From Pontibacter qinzhouensis (GTDB taxonomy: Bacteria > Bacteroidota > Bacteroidia > Cytophagales > Hymenobacteraceae): a stretch of 37,684 bases of DNA. The notes below the pieces were generated by a model that ran no database searches, was not told where the DNA came from, and worked only from the letters and a program-made list of their open reading frames with translations. The stretch spans positions 1 through 37,684 of the forward strand of contig NZ_VRTY01000062.1 of NCBI RefSeq assembly GCF_008017455.1, in the 5' to 3' direction. Both the position numbers and the translations under genes were made by a program. Each line of letters opens with the position of its first letter. The first letter of the stretch is position 1. This document shows positions 9,081-16,969 of this stretch, piece after piece.

Positions 9081-12000
9081 TTAAAAGTTCACGTTAACAC
9101 CACCCATCAACACTCTCGACATAACTCCGGCACCCCAGCTGTTTCTGGCTGCATTTTCAGGATCCCATCCATCGTAATTGGTGAAAACAAATGGGTTCTG
9201 GGCTGTGGCATATACTCTCAGGCGCTTCATCTTCATAAAACTGATGGCTGATTCCGGCAGGCTATAACCTAAGGTAATGTACCCTACCTTCACATAAGAA
9301 ACATCTTTAAAAAGAAGTGATTCGGTCCAGGGACCTCCATTACCGCGCTGATATGTCTCATTAGAAGCGTTCTCTGGCGTCCAGTAGTTAACTTTAAGGG
9401 TATTAAAACGAGCTGGTCCATCAACTCCGTCCCAGGCGTGCGTTCTATGGAAATAACTGTGAGCGGTAGCCCCCTGGGCTGTGTGCAGAAAGAAAGAGAA
9501 GTCGATATTTTTGTAGTTGATGGTGTTGGTAATGCCACCCGTCCATTTTGGCATGTTGGAGCCAACTACCGTACGGTCTTTTGCATCTATAACGCCATCG
9601 TTGTTTATATCCTTCACTTTTACCTGGCCAGGTTGCTGCCCGTAAGCACGCGCCTGATCTATTTCATCCAGTTGCCAGACCCCATCAAATATCCATGAAA
9701 AATTGGATCCTACAGGTTCCCCAATACGGTGCACATAAGGAGCATCCATAGACCAGAACTGAATTTCGTCCAGGTCGCCGTAGAGTTTGGTTACTTCGTT
9801 TCTGTTGGCAGCAAAGTTAAGGTTGGTTTTCCAAGTAAAGTCCGGCTTTGCCACGTTTACAGATGTTAAGCCAAATTCAACGCCTTTGTTTACAGCCTCG
9901 CCTACGTTCTCGAATACACCGCTATAACCAGTTACTGTTGGCACAGGCCGGTAGAAGATAATGCCTGTGTTTTTTCTGTTATAAATGTCTAATGAGCCGT
10001 AGATTCTGTTTTGCAAAAATCCAAAGTCAAGGCCAACGTTAAACTCTTTGGTTTTTTCCCAGGTCAGGTTCTGGTTAGCCAGGTTGGTGATAAAGGCGGT
10101 TTGCACCACCTGGTCGCCAAGGTTAGTAAACCCACTGCCGATAAGCGATTGTGAGCCCAGCGGAGCAAGGCCGCCGCCACCGCCATTGTTACCGGTTTGG
10201 CCGTAGCTGAAACGCGCTTTCAGGTCGTAGAACAGGTTGTTGTTTACCAGGAAGCTTTCGTCTTTAATTCTCCAGGCAAAAGCAGCCGACGGGAAAAAAG
10301 CCCACTTGTTCTGCGCAGAAAGAATAGAGGAACCGTCGTAGCGGCCAGTTAAGGTGAAGAGGTACTTTTGCTTGAAGTTGTAATTAACCCGACCTGTAAA
10401 CGACTCCAGGGTCTGCTTAGACAAATTACCTCCTACCGATTGTATAACCGAACCGGCATCTATGTTATAAAAGCTAAAGGCATCAGTGGAGAAATTTCTT
10501 CGCTGCATGTCGTAGCTCTCGTACCTGTCTAAAAACTGTGAGTACACAAAGGTGGCATTCAATACGTTGTCTTCATTCATCTCCAGATTGTAGTTCACAA
10601 TATTGTCCCAGGTGTAAGACATCCTGTTTCTGTTGATGACCTCGGCACGCGTATTGGCAGTATTGCCACTGGTGGCTTTAGAGAACTGGCCTCTGTACTC
10701 GCCGAAGCGCGAAAACTCGAGGTTTGGTGAGAAGGTGGAGGTAAACTTCAGATTATCTGTAGGGGTAATGATCAGGGAAAGGTTACTGAGGTAATTTAAG
10801 GACTTTGTTTCAAGAATAGCATTTGCAGGCTCAAATAATGGGTTAGTTATAAATGTTTCGCCTTGTAGTGGGAAGAACAGCGGTTTTCCGTTTTCGTCGT
10901 AAGGCGTGCCGGTTGGGCGCAGCCTGTAGGCGCTCCTTAAGCCTTCGCGGCTACCCTCGTTTCGGGTAGAGAAGGAGGCGTAGTTACTGAACCCTACTGA
11001 TACAAGCGACGAGAGTTTGCCGTTAATGTCGCCTCGGAGGTTCATTCTTTCGTAATCTTCGCCTTCAAATGTGCCTTTGTCTTTGGTATAGCCAACACCG
11101 AAGCCATAGGTGGTGTTATCGGAACCTCCACTAACGCCTATCGTATGGTTGGTCTGGAATCCATTTTTAAGGACCAAATCTACCCAGTCGGTATACCTGT
11201 TGTTAGCAACATTCTCCTGCTCGTTTGGCCGCAGAAAATCGTTTAGCACCACATCGTTTCTGGTAAAAGCCAGGTTTCCGGAAGCATAATTCATACCTAC
11301 CACGCCATCGATGATGGAATCAATAAACTCCGGCCCATTAAACATTCTGGGAAGGTTATAAGCCTGCCGCACGCCCACGTAGTTGTCGTACTGCACCGTC
11401 ATGGGGCCTTTGCTGCCGCGTTTGGTCTGGATGATGATAACCCCGTTACTGCCCCTGGAGCCGTAAATAGCCGTGGCCGAGGCATCTTTCAGCACGTCCA
11501 TCCGCTCAATGTCGCTCGGGTTCAGGAAATTGATATCGTTTACAAAAATACCATCTACTACAAACAAAGGGTTCTGCCCGGCACTAAAGCCGCCCTGGTC
11601 TACTGTCTGGTTTGAGTTAATGGTATTGGAGCCCCTTATCCGGATGTTGAAACCACCGCCTGGCTTGTTGTCGGCGGACTGTATGTTAACGCCTGGCACC
11701 TGCCCCTGTATTGCCTGATAAGCATTCACTTTGTTTGTCTGCTGAATCGCCTCGGCATCCATAGTTACCACCGAGCCTGTTAAATCGCGGCGGTTCGTTT
11801 CGCCGTAGCCTACCACTACTACTTCTTTCAGAGCGGCTACATCTTGTTGCAGGGCTATGGTAAACCTGGTCTGGTTGTTAATCGGTACTTTTTGCAGGGT
11901 ATAGCCTATAGAACTAATTACCAGCATACCATCTGCAGGCGCAGATAATGTAAAATTACCATCCACATCTGAAATTGTGCCCTTCGTGGTCCCTTCTACC

Positions 12001-12206
12001 CGTATGGCAACGCCTGGCAAGCCGCTGTTAGATCCGGCATCTGTTACTTTGCCGCTTATGGTTATGTCGTTGGCTGTGGGTGCCTGCACATACGCCAGCA
12101 AAGCCACATTGCCAAATGCAGCCGGTGTGGCAGCCGCAAATGTACAAGGCAGCATCACTCCAAAAAGAATTCGCCTACTAAATTGAAATAAGTATTTATT
12201 CTTCAT
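9081..12206 (-). CDS. SusC/RagA-family TonB-dependent outer-membrane transporter
   Basis: This is the outer-membrane import channel paired with SusD. After a signal peptide (MKNKYLFQFSRRILFG to about residue 45) comes a carboxypeptidase-D-regulatory-like domain (ITISGKVTDAGSNSGLPGVAI, roughly 48-125). It continues with a TonB-box-like KEVVVVGYG and a plug with the usual NIRIRGSNTIN, DVLKDASATAIYGSRG and SNGVIIIQTK motifs. The rest is a 22-strand-type barrel ending in aromatic GVNVNF. At 1041 residues it is full length. It is the first gene of the susC-susD unit; no ECF sigma or hybrid two-component gene adjoins it, so the nearby LacI regulator is the likeliest controller. Confidence 0.96.
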   Translation of the reverse strand: MKNKYLFQFSRRILFGVMLPCTFAAATPAAFGNVALLAYVQAPTANDITISGKVTDAGSNSGLPGVAIRVEGTTKGTISDVDGNFTLSAPADGMLVISSIGYTLQKVPINNQTRFTIALQQDVAALKEVVVVGYGETNRRDLTGSVVTMDAEAIQQTNKVNAYQAIQGQVPGVNIQSADNKPGGGFNIRIRGSNTINSNQTVDQGGFSAGQNPLFVVDGIFVNDINFLNPSDIERMDVLKDASATAIYGSRGSNGVIIIQTKRGSKGPMTVQYDNYVGVRQAYNLPRMFNGPEFIDSIIDGVVGMNYASGNLAFTRNDVVLNDFLRPNEQENVANNRYTDWVDLVLKNGFQTNHTIGVSGGSDNTTYGFGVGYTKDKGTFEGEDYERMNLRGDINGKLSSLVSVGFSNYASFSTRNEGSREGLRSAYRLRPTGTPYDENGKPLFFPLQGETFITNPLFEPANAILETKSLNYLSNLSLIITPTDNLKFTSTFSPNLEFSRFGEYRGQFSKATSGNTANTRAEVINRNRMSYTWDNIVNYNLEMNEDNVLNATFVYSQFLDRYESYDMQRRNFSTDAFSFYNIDAGSVIQSVGGNLSKQTLESFTGRVNYNFKQKYLFTLTGRYDGSSILSAQNKWAFFPSAAFAWRIKDESFLVNNNLFYDLKARFSYGQTGNNGGGGGLAPLGSQSLIGSGFTNLGDQVVQTAFITNLANQNLTWEKTKEFNVGLDFGFLQNRIYGSLDIYNRKNTGIIFYRPVPTVTGYSGVFENVGEAVNKGVEFGLTSVNVAKPDFTWKTNLNFAANRNEVTKLYGDLDEIQFWSMDAPYVHRIGEPVGSNFSWIFDGVWQLDEIDQARAYGQQPGQVKVKDINNDGVIDAKDRTVVGSNMPKWTGGITNTINYKNIDFSFFLHTAQGATAHSYFHRTHAWDGVDGPARFNTLKVNYWTPENASNETYQRGNGGPWTESLLFKDVSYVKVGYITLGYSLPESAISFMKMKRLRVYATAQNPFVFTNYDGWDPENAARNSWGAGVMSRVLMGGVNVNF

Positions 12207-12587
12207 AACATGATATTATTTAAGTAATAGACAGTTGAGTTATAAGTAGTAAGAGCATCTAAAAAAGCTATGATCTGTAAATGCCTGATCATATACTTAT
12301 GGTGGAGTGGAAGAATAATATGCTCCTGAAAGAGCAGCATCATGTTTGGCGTACTGCTTTAGCAGCAGCAATCAGTTTTCAGGTATTTGCGACAGTAAAA
12401 TTATGTAAGTTGTAGAAAAGGCAACGGCCCGGCTCTAAAACGACATCTCGAAACCAGGTACACCACGTGGAACCAAGTACCTCACCCTTGAGTACAAATC
12501 GCCCAATTAGCCTCTGGAAGGCCTTTTTCATTAGAATAATTAGTCCGGACGAGGCAGGCCATCTGTTATCAGGGTGCCTGGCTGTGG
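12207..12587. other. Intergenic region upstream of susC, with repeat copy 5
   Basis: This should hold the susC promoter, but I could not find a clear TTTG/TAnnTTTG pair or a match to the AAACGTTT-type operator. Repeat copy 5 occupies 12484-12541, next to the myo-inositol oxygenase stop. Confidence 0.5.
12484..12541 (-). repeat. Interspersed core-plus-hairpin repeat, copy 5
   Basis: Read on the minus strand, an intact core (12541 down to 12525) is followed by AGGCCTTCCAGAGGC, a loop, and CAAGGGT. The CCTT and AAGG ends can pair. It lies 47 bp beyond the myo-inositol oxygenase stop, in the orientation opposite to copy 1. Confidence 0.75.
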
Positions 12588-13466
12588 TTAAAACTTTAGA
12601 GTGTCAGGCAGGTATTTCTTAACCAAAGCCTTGTAGTAAGGCTGAAGCTCCTGCCAGTTTGGCGGCACAGGGCTTTTGGAGTATAAATCGTAAGGGTTAA
12701 AGAGCTTTACCCATTTAAACAGCTCGTGGTCGTGGCTGTCCATTAAATGCTCGTAGGCATTTTCGCGGTGTTGCGGATAAAAGGAGTGGTAGCGGAGCAT
12801 GTAGAGGGCGGGCTCCGGCAGGTGGTCTTTCAGCATCTGGTACACATACTCATCGTGGCCCCACGACATGTGCACGTTTCGCAACCCGCAATTTGGCGTG
12901 TACACCCCGTACCTGGTATTGTAGCGGCTGTCGTGGTGGTCGGGGTTGTTTTCAAAAAATTCTGAGTACACTATTTTATCAGAAAAAGCACAGCCTACCG
13001 GAAAAGTATCGCCTACCACTGCCCACTGTGGCTCACCGAACAAGCATAGTACTTTTCCCATATCGTGCAGCAGCCCAACCAGCACCATCCAGTCGGGGTG
13101 CCCATCGGCGCGTATGGCTTCGGAGGTTTGCAGGAGGTGCTGCATCTGGTCCAGGTCTGTGTCGGGGTCTGAGTCATCTACCAACTGGTTCAGGAAATCG
13201 AAGGCATCCCAGATGGGCATTTCCTTTTTGTCGAACTTCAGGAACTCCTGCTCCTTTTCCCGCACAAAGTCATAGGTTTGGTACGTATGGTTCAGGAGAT
13301 AAAACTCTTTTACCGTATCTCTGGCCGGTGTTTCATAATCGCGGTACTTTTCTGTGGCTTTACCCTTGGCTATTGCTTCCGGATCCGGATACCGTTGCAG
13401 TAAATCATCTTCCCATTCATCTAAGTTCTCCAGTGGGTTCTGATTACCTTGTTGAGTCGTTTTCAT
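12588..13466 (-). CDS. Myo-inositol oxygenase (MIOX)
   Basis: MIOX cleaves myo-inositol with O2 to D-glucuronate using a di-iron centre in an HD-type fold. The 292-residue protein is the length of animal MIOX (about 285) and follows it throughout. All six expected iron ligands are visible: GHPDW (His123), LLHDMGK (His134, Asp135), SWGHDEY (His204), RYHSFYP (His227) and NPYDLYSK (Asp260). The lid and substrate segments FGEPQWAVVGDTFPVGC and YTPNCGLRNVHMSWG are also intact. There is no signal peptide, so it is cytoplasmic. Its product enters the hexuronate pathway that also handles pectin-derived sugars, which fits the location. A promoter and palindromes lie just upstream. Bacterial MIOX is uncommon. 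Confidence 0.96.
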   Translation of the reverse strand: MKTTQQGNQNPLENLDEWEDDLLQRYPDPEAIAKGKATEKYRDYETPARDTVKEFYLLNHTYQTYDFVREKEQEFLKFDKKEMPIWDAFDFLNQLVDDSDPDTDLDQMQHLLQTSEAIRADGHPDWMVLVGLLHDMGKVLCLFGEPQWAVVGDTFPVGCAFSDKIVYSEFFENNPDHHDSRYNTRYGVYTPNCGLRNVHMSWGHDEYVYQMLKDHLPEPALYMLRYHSFYPQHRENAYEHLMDSHDHELFKWVKLFNPYDLYSKSPVPPNWQELQPYYKALVKKYLPDTLKF

Positions 13467-13491
13467 TAGACTAAAATTTTATTTTAACAGA

Positions 13492-13520
13492 CAAATCTAA
13501 CTAATGTTAGTTCAAGCAAT
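13492..13520 (-). promoter_or_regulatory. Possible MIOX promoter with palindrome in the spacer
   Basis: On the minus strand TAGATTTG (13499-13492) fits the Bacteroidota -7 box TAnnTTTG and ATTG (13520-13517) could be the upstream TTG element. The spacing is about 17 nt, slightly short of the usual 19-21. AACTAA-TG-TTAGTT (13499-13512) is a perfect palindrome between the two boxes. The -7 box lies 26 bp before the MIOX start codon. Confidence 0.5.
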
Positions 13521-13565
13521 TTGTATATAAATTCTATCATAACAACAGGAACAGCTAACTTTATA

Positions 13566-13584
13566 TGCGGAAACGTTTGCGTAA
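13566..13584. promoter_or_regulatory. LacI-family operator, site A
   Basis: The sequence TGCGGAAACGTTTGCGTAA is a near-perfect palindrome centred on AAACGTTT. It matches site B (23326-23349) as TGCG-n-AAACGTTT-n-CGTAA. It lies about 100 bp before the MIOX start and about 250 bp before the LacI start. Confidence 0.7.
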
Positions 13585-13833
13585 CAAATTGCATCTACCT
13601 ACGATTTTTACTATTCCGAAACCTGCCTGCCAAACCCGGTCCTGCTCCTGAAAACCAGCCACTACTAAACCTGCCAAAGAACCAATAGCCACCAACAGAT
13701 TTTTGACGCAATAATTTATAGAGGCAGAATCAAATAAAAATAATATTTTTAGACAATTACTTAGCTTGGGATTACTCGTTTAAATAATTAACAAACTGTC
13801 TTACAAGCACATAAGACACGTTTCGCGCTTTTT

Positions 13834-14847
13834 ATGGAGAAGATAAATATTAAAAGCCTGGCAGAGGAATTGAACCTTTCGATCTCCACTGTATCGAGGG
13901 CGCTGCACGATAGCTACGAAATCAGCGCTGAAACCAAGAAGCGTGTGGTGGAGCTGGCAACAAAACTCAATTACGTACCAAACCACCACGCCAGCAGCCT
14001 CAGGAGCAAAAAGAGTAAGATGATTGCGGTGGTTATCCCGGAAGTGGCCGACAGCTTTTTTGCGCAGGCGATAAATGGCATAGAGTCCGTGGCGCAGGAG
14101 AATGGGTACCACGTGCTCATTTACCTTACGCACGAAAGCCTGCAGAAGGAGCAGGCCATTTTAAAAGACTTTCAGTGCGGAAGAGTAGATGGTGTGTTAA
14201 TGTCTGTTTCGGCTGAGACGACCGGAGCCTTGCACATAAAGGAGCTCATGGCAAAAGGCATTCCCCTGGTCTTTTTCGACAGGGCCTCCGACGAAGTGGA
14301 AACCGCCAGAATAACTACAGATGATTTAAAAAGTAGCTATGCAGCCACACAACACCTGCTAGAAAGCGGCTGCCAGAAAATAGCCCTGCTCTCTGTTTCG
14401 GATTCTTTATCGATTAGCAACGAGCGAATGGCAGGTTATAAGCAGGCCCTGCTGGATCATCATCTTTCCTTTAACACTGCTGATATTGTGCTATGCACGA
14501 ACAACGAGGAACAGAACCTGCAGCGCATGATTAGCCTGCTGCAGAACAGCAACCGGCCCGATGGTATTATTGCAACCGTAGAAAAGCTAACAACCAGTGT
14601 TTACCTGGCTTGCCACTCGCTGCAGTTGTCTATCCCGAACCATGTAAAGGTCATTAGCTTTTCGAACCTGCAGTCGGCGTTGCTGCTAAACCCTTCGCTC
14701 ACGACCATTACGCAGCCTGCTTTTGAAATGGGCCGATCAGCGGCCACGCTTATATTTAAATCTCTGAAGAATAAAAACTTCAACCTGAAAGGAGAACGTC
14801 TTGTTATACCATCCCGGCTCGATATAAGGAGTTCGACTGTAACCTGA
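13834..14847 (+). CDS. LacI/GalR-family transcriptional regulator
   Basis: This is a sugar-responsive repressor or activator of 337 residues. The N-terminal helix-turn-helix is typical: NIKSLAEELNLSISTVSRALH followed by the hinge region KLNYVPNHHASSLRSKKS (to about residue 63). A periplasmic-binding-protein-like sensor then runs from MIAVVIPEVADSFFAQAINGIE through GRVDGVLMSVS, PLVFFDRA and the C-terminal TTITQPAFEMGRSAATLIFKSL. It is the only plus-strand gene in the window and is divergent from MIOX. Two strong palindromes and two related sites in the window are plausible binding sites. The effector is unknown; a uronate, inositol or rhamnose/fucose derivative would suit its neighbours. Confidence 0.95.
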   Translation: MEKINIKSLAEELNLSISTVSRALHDSYEISAETKKRVVELATKLNYVPNHHASSLRSKKSKMIAVVIPEVADSFFAQAINGIESVAQENGYHVLIYLTHESLQKEQAILKDFQCGRVDGVLMSVSAETTGALHIKELMAKGIPLVFFDRASDEVETARITTDDLKSSYAATQHLLESGCQKIALLSVSDSLSISNERMAGYKQALLDHHLSFNTADIVLCTNNEEQNLQRMISLLQNSNRPDGIIATVEKLTTSVYLACHSLQLSIPNHVKVISFSNLQSALLLNPSLTTITQPAFEMGRSAATLIFKSLKNKNFNLKGERLVIPSRLDIRSSTVT

Positions 14848-15025
14848 GGACTTCGTCGAATTAAAAATTAAAAGTGCTGGTTGTTAGGGATTTCTATTAA
14901 GTGTTTTTCGGAAAAACAGGGTGGAGGAGCAAACCTGCATGCGTCCGCGAGTTAAAAACTCGGTATCATGAAAAACCACCAGTTACGGCTGTGCATAAAC
15001 TCTCGGCAGGAATAGTTTAATTAAA

Positions 15026-15036
15026 ACGTAAACATT
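15026..15036. promoter_or_regulatory. LacI-type operator-like site, site D
   Basis: ACGTAAACATT here is the exact reverse complement of AATGTTTACGT in site C (21175-21187). It is a weaker relative of the AAACGTTT palindromes. No gene start lies immediately beside it, so its function is uncertain. Confidence 0.35.
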
Positions 15037-15058
15037 CCCTTGATATGTTATACACGCA

Positions 15059-15116
15059 AATTATTCGAATGAAAATGCCCTTCAGAAGCTTTTTAGTCTT
15101 AAACCCGCCAAGGGTC
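15059..15116 (+). repeat. Interspersed core-plus-hairpin repeat, copy 6
   Basis: The core is AATTATTCGAATGAAAA (one change). It is followed by TGCCCTTCAGAAGCTTTTT and, after a loop, CCAAGGGTC. CCCTT and AAGGG pair. The AAGGGTC end can instead pair with GACCCTT at 15129-15135, giving an alternative stem. Confidence 0.75.
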
Positions 15117-15281
15117 TGACTGCTTTAGGACCCTTACAGGCAGTAACATGGGCAGTTCTACTGGCTTAGAAGGCAGAACTTCTTTTGTACCTTTTGTGGC
15201 AGAAGTTTTGGCATCCATTTGCAGCACGAGTTCAGTTTGCCCTTGCTGCGAGTTCTCACCAGCAAGCTTTTAAGGAGAATT

Positions 15282-15326
15282 ATGAAAAATAAATTCAAAA
15301 GCAACACCTTGAGCCCTTGTCGGTGA
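15282..15326 (+). other. Possible 14-codon leader-type ORF overlapping a hairpin
   Basis: AAGGAG lies 7 bp before ATG at 15282. The frame reads MKNKFKSNTLSPCR and stops at 15324-15326, inside the loop of the 27-bp hairpin. A translated peptide overlapping a terminator stem resembles an attenuator layout, but the gene beyond it reads the opposite way. It may be a gene remnant or chance. Confidence 0.25.
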
Positions 15327-15359
15327 TAACCCCCGACAAGGGCTCAAGGTGTTGCTTTT
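15297..15359. terminator. Perfect 27-bp stem-loop, bidirectional terminator
   Basis: The arms 15297-15323 and 15333-15359 are perfectly complementary over 27 bp with a 9-nt loop. The outer ends are AAAA and TTTT, so either strand gives a GC-containing stem followed by T residues. It lies 49 bp beyond the GH28 stop and also faces the LacI gene. Confidence 0.8.
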
Positions 15360-15407
15360 GTGCAGTTTGCCGTATACCCCATCTGATTAATTTTCGGGTG
15401 AAGTATC

Positions 15408-16925
15408 TTATTTCAGGGTGTAGTTCTGAATGGCTTTCATCTTTTCCGGAAAAGCTGAGTCTCCTTCCAGATCAGTTATTTTCAGAGTGCTTACGTCATG
15501 CGCTTCCAGGGCATGTGCAAAATATGCCGGCACGTTGGTTCCCCAGGTAACAGAGCTGTTCCGGACCGTTATGCCAGTTGCTTTGTCAAAATAAAAGCCA
15601 GATGTTCTGCCTTGTACCATGCCTTCCACATCGCTGGGGCGGCGATCATACACCCCGCCTGCGTGTGCTGTTATTTTATTGATGGTAATGTCTACCTGGT
15701 CGAAAAAGATGTTAGAAATCTTATCGGCCGACTCGCCACTCACATAAATACCATTCTCGCTCTGGCACTTAATGTTGCTGAAGTAAATGTTTTTTACCTC
15801 GCCTACGCGCCCTTCGCGCTGCCCTTTCGGGAAACGCCAGCCCGCATCTTTATGATCGCCTTTGGCCCGCCGGTAGGCCGTAACGTAAATAGGCTCGGCT
15901 TTGCCCCACCACACATCAGAGAAGAGCTTGCCTTCGATCAGCATATTCGAGAAAATAACATCAGACACAACACCTTCGTCGCGGTTTTGAATGCCTACTC
16001 CGCGGTTACTGCTCCTGATGATGCAGTTATTGAACACGACATTCCGGATGGTATCCATGTTCTCAGAGCCTATCTTAATGGCACAGGATCTGGAGGTCAT
16101 GGTGCAGCCTGTAACGGTTATGTTCTCGCATACGCCAAACTCCTCGTACTCCCTTCTGTTTTTCAGGCAGATACAATCATCACCAGATTCTATGTAGCTG
16201 TTGCTGATGCGTACATTTTTGCAGTGGTCCAGGTCAATGCCATCGCTGTTCCTGACCTTCAGGCTATTGAGCAGTGTTATATCCGAAATGGCTACATCGT
16301 CGCATCCGACCAGGTGAATTGTCCAGTAAGCGGAGTTCAGGAAAGTAACACCCCTGATTCTCAGGCTCTTTCCTCCTACAATGGTCAGCAGGTGCGGGCG
16401 GGGGTCCACTACATCAAAGGGCTTCAGTTCGTAAGAGTCTTCCAGCTCGGCTCCCATAAAAGAGATACCATTGCCATCTATACTGCCACCGCCACTGATC
16501 GTGACCTGCTCCAGGTTCTCACCTCCAATCCAAATGGTGCCTTCGCCTTTGTTATCGCGGAAAGCGCTTTTGGTATAGACGTTCTCATCGCCGTTTGCCA
16601 GCACTTTGGCACCTGCCTCCACATGAAACTCTACAAAGGATTTCAGATCGAAAGGACCGGCCATAAACGTACTGCCAGCCGGAATAACAACCCGGCCCCC
16701 TCCTGCCGCCGAACAGGCATCAATAGCACGTTGTATGGCTTTGGCATCATCGGTTTTGCCGTTGCCAACAGCACCAAAATCCTTTATGTTAAATAGCTTC
16801 TGCCCCTGCAGGTTAGCGGCATTGCCTGTTGCTTCTGCCAGGGTGGTATTATGCTGATCGACCTTGCAGGAAGTTAGGAACAAACACGGAACGAGGAGGA
16901 ATAATAGTAAGCTGTTGTGCATCAT
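15408..16925 (-). CDS. GH28-family lipoprotein (polygalacturonase-like, altered active-site surround)
   Basis: This is a right-handed beta-helix glycosidase of the pectinase family, 505 residues, with a lipoprotein signal ending LFLTSC (Cys20). It is probably anchored in the outer or periplasmic membrane. The start of the catalytic domain is FNIKDFGAVGNGKTDDAKAIQRAI. The three catalytic aspartates are present in NSDGIDLD (Asp228) and SGDDCICLK (Asp249, Asp250). The usual GHG triplet is replaced by SCA (280-282) and the usual RIK by GIQ (311-313), so binding of galacturonate may differ from classic polygalacturonases. The start follows the GH92 stop by 44 bp, so the two are probably co-transcribed. 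Confidence 0.9.
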   Translation of the reverse strand: MMHNSLLLFLLVPCLFLTSCKVDQHNTTLAEATGNAANLQGQKLFNIKDFGAVGNGKTDDAKAIQRAIDACSAAGGGRVVIPAGSTFMAGPFDLKSFVEFHVEAGAKVLANGDENVYTKSAFRDNKGEGTIWIGGENLEQVTISGGGSIDGNGISFMGAELEDSYELKPFDVVDPRPHLLTIVGGKSLRIRGVTFLNSAYWTIHLVGCDDVAISDITLLNSLKVRNSDGIDLDHCKNVRISNSYIESGDDCICLKNRREYEEFGVCENITVTGCTMTSRSCAIKIGSENMDTIRNVVFNNCIIRSSNRGVGIQNRDEGVVSDVIFSNMLIEGKLFSDVWWGKAEPIYVTAYRRAKGDHKDAGWRFPKGQREGRVGEVKNIYFSNIKCQSENGIYVSGESADKISNIFFDQVDITINKITAHAGGVYDRRPSDVEGMVQGRTSGFYFDKATGITVRNSSVTWGTNVPAYFAHALEAHDVSTLKITDLEGDSAFPEKMKAIQNYTLK

Positions 16926-16969
16926 GATATGTTTAAGAACTAACTCTGTTTAAATGCTGATGTTGAAAT

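Larger units (their letters stand above)
13467..13833. other. Divergent regulatory region between MIOX and the LacI regulator
   Basis: This is the only divergent promoter region in the window. It contains a possible MIOX promoter (13492-13520), a small palindrome (13499-13512) and a LacI-type operator (13566-13584). The part near the LacI start is AT-rich, and CACGTTTCGCG about 15 bp before the LacI ATG weakly resembles an operator half. Confidence 0.6.
14848..15407. other. Structured convergent intergenic region
   Basis: It lies between the 3' ends of the LacI and GH28 genes. It contains an operator-like site (15026-15036), repeat copy 6 (15059-15116), several further potential stems (AAGGGTC/GACCCTT at 15110-15135 and AACTTC/GAAGTT near 15175-15210), a Shine-Dalgarno-like AAGGAG with a 14-codon frame (15282-15326), and a perfect 27-bp hairpin (15297-15359). 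This density of structure is unusual for a simple convergent gap. Confidence 0.6.

Noticed and set aside
14948..14962. Hairpin CGAGTT-AAA-AACTCG after the LacI gene as a terminator
   Set aside because: The stem is only 6 bp with no T-run after it; it is not separated from chance.
15498..16796. 432-codon plus-strand open frame opposite the GH28 gene
   Set aside because: It is antisense to a gene with clear GH28 motifs and shows no family features, so it is a shadow of codon bias.
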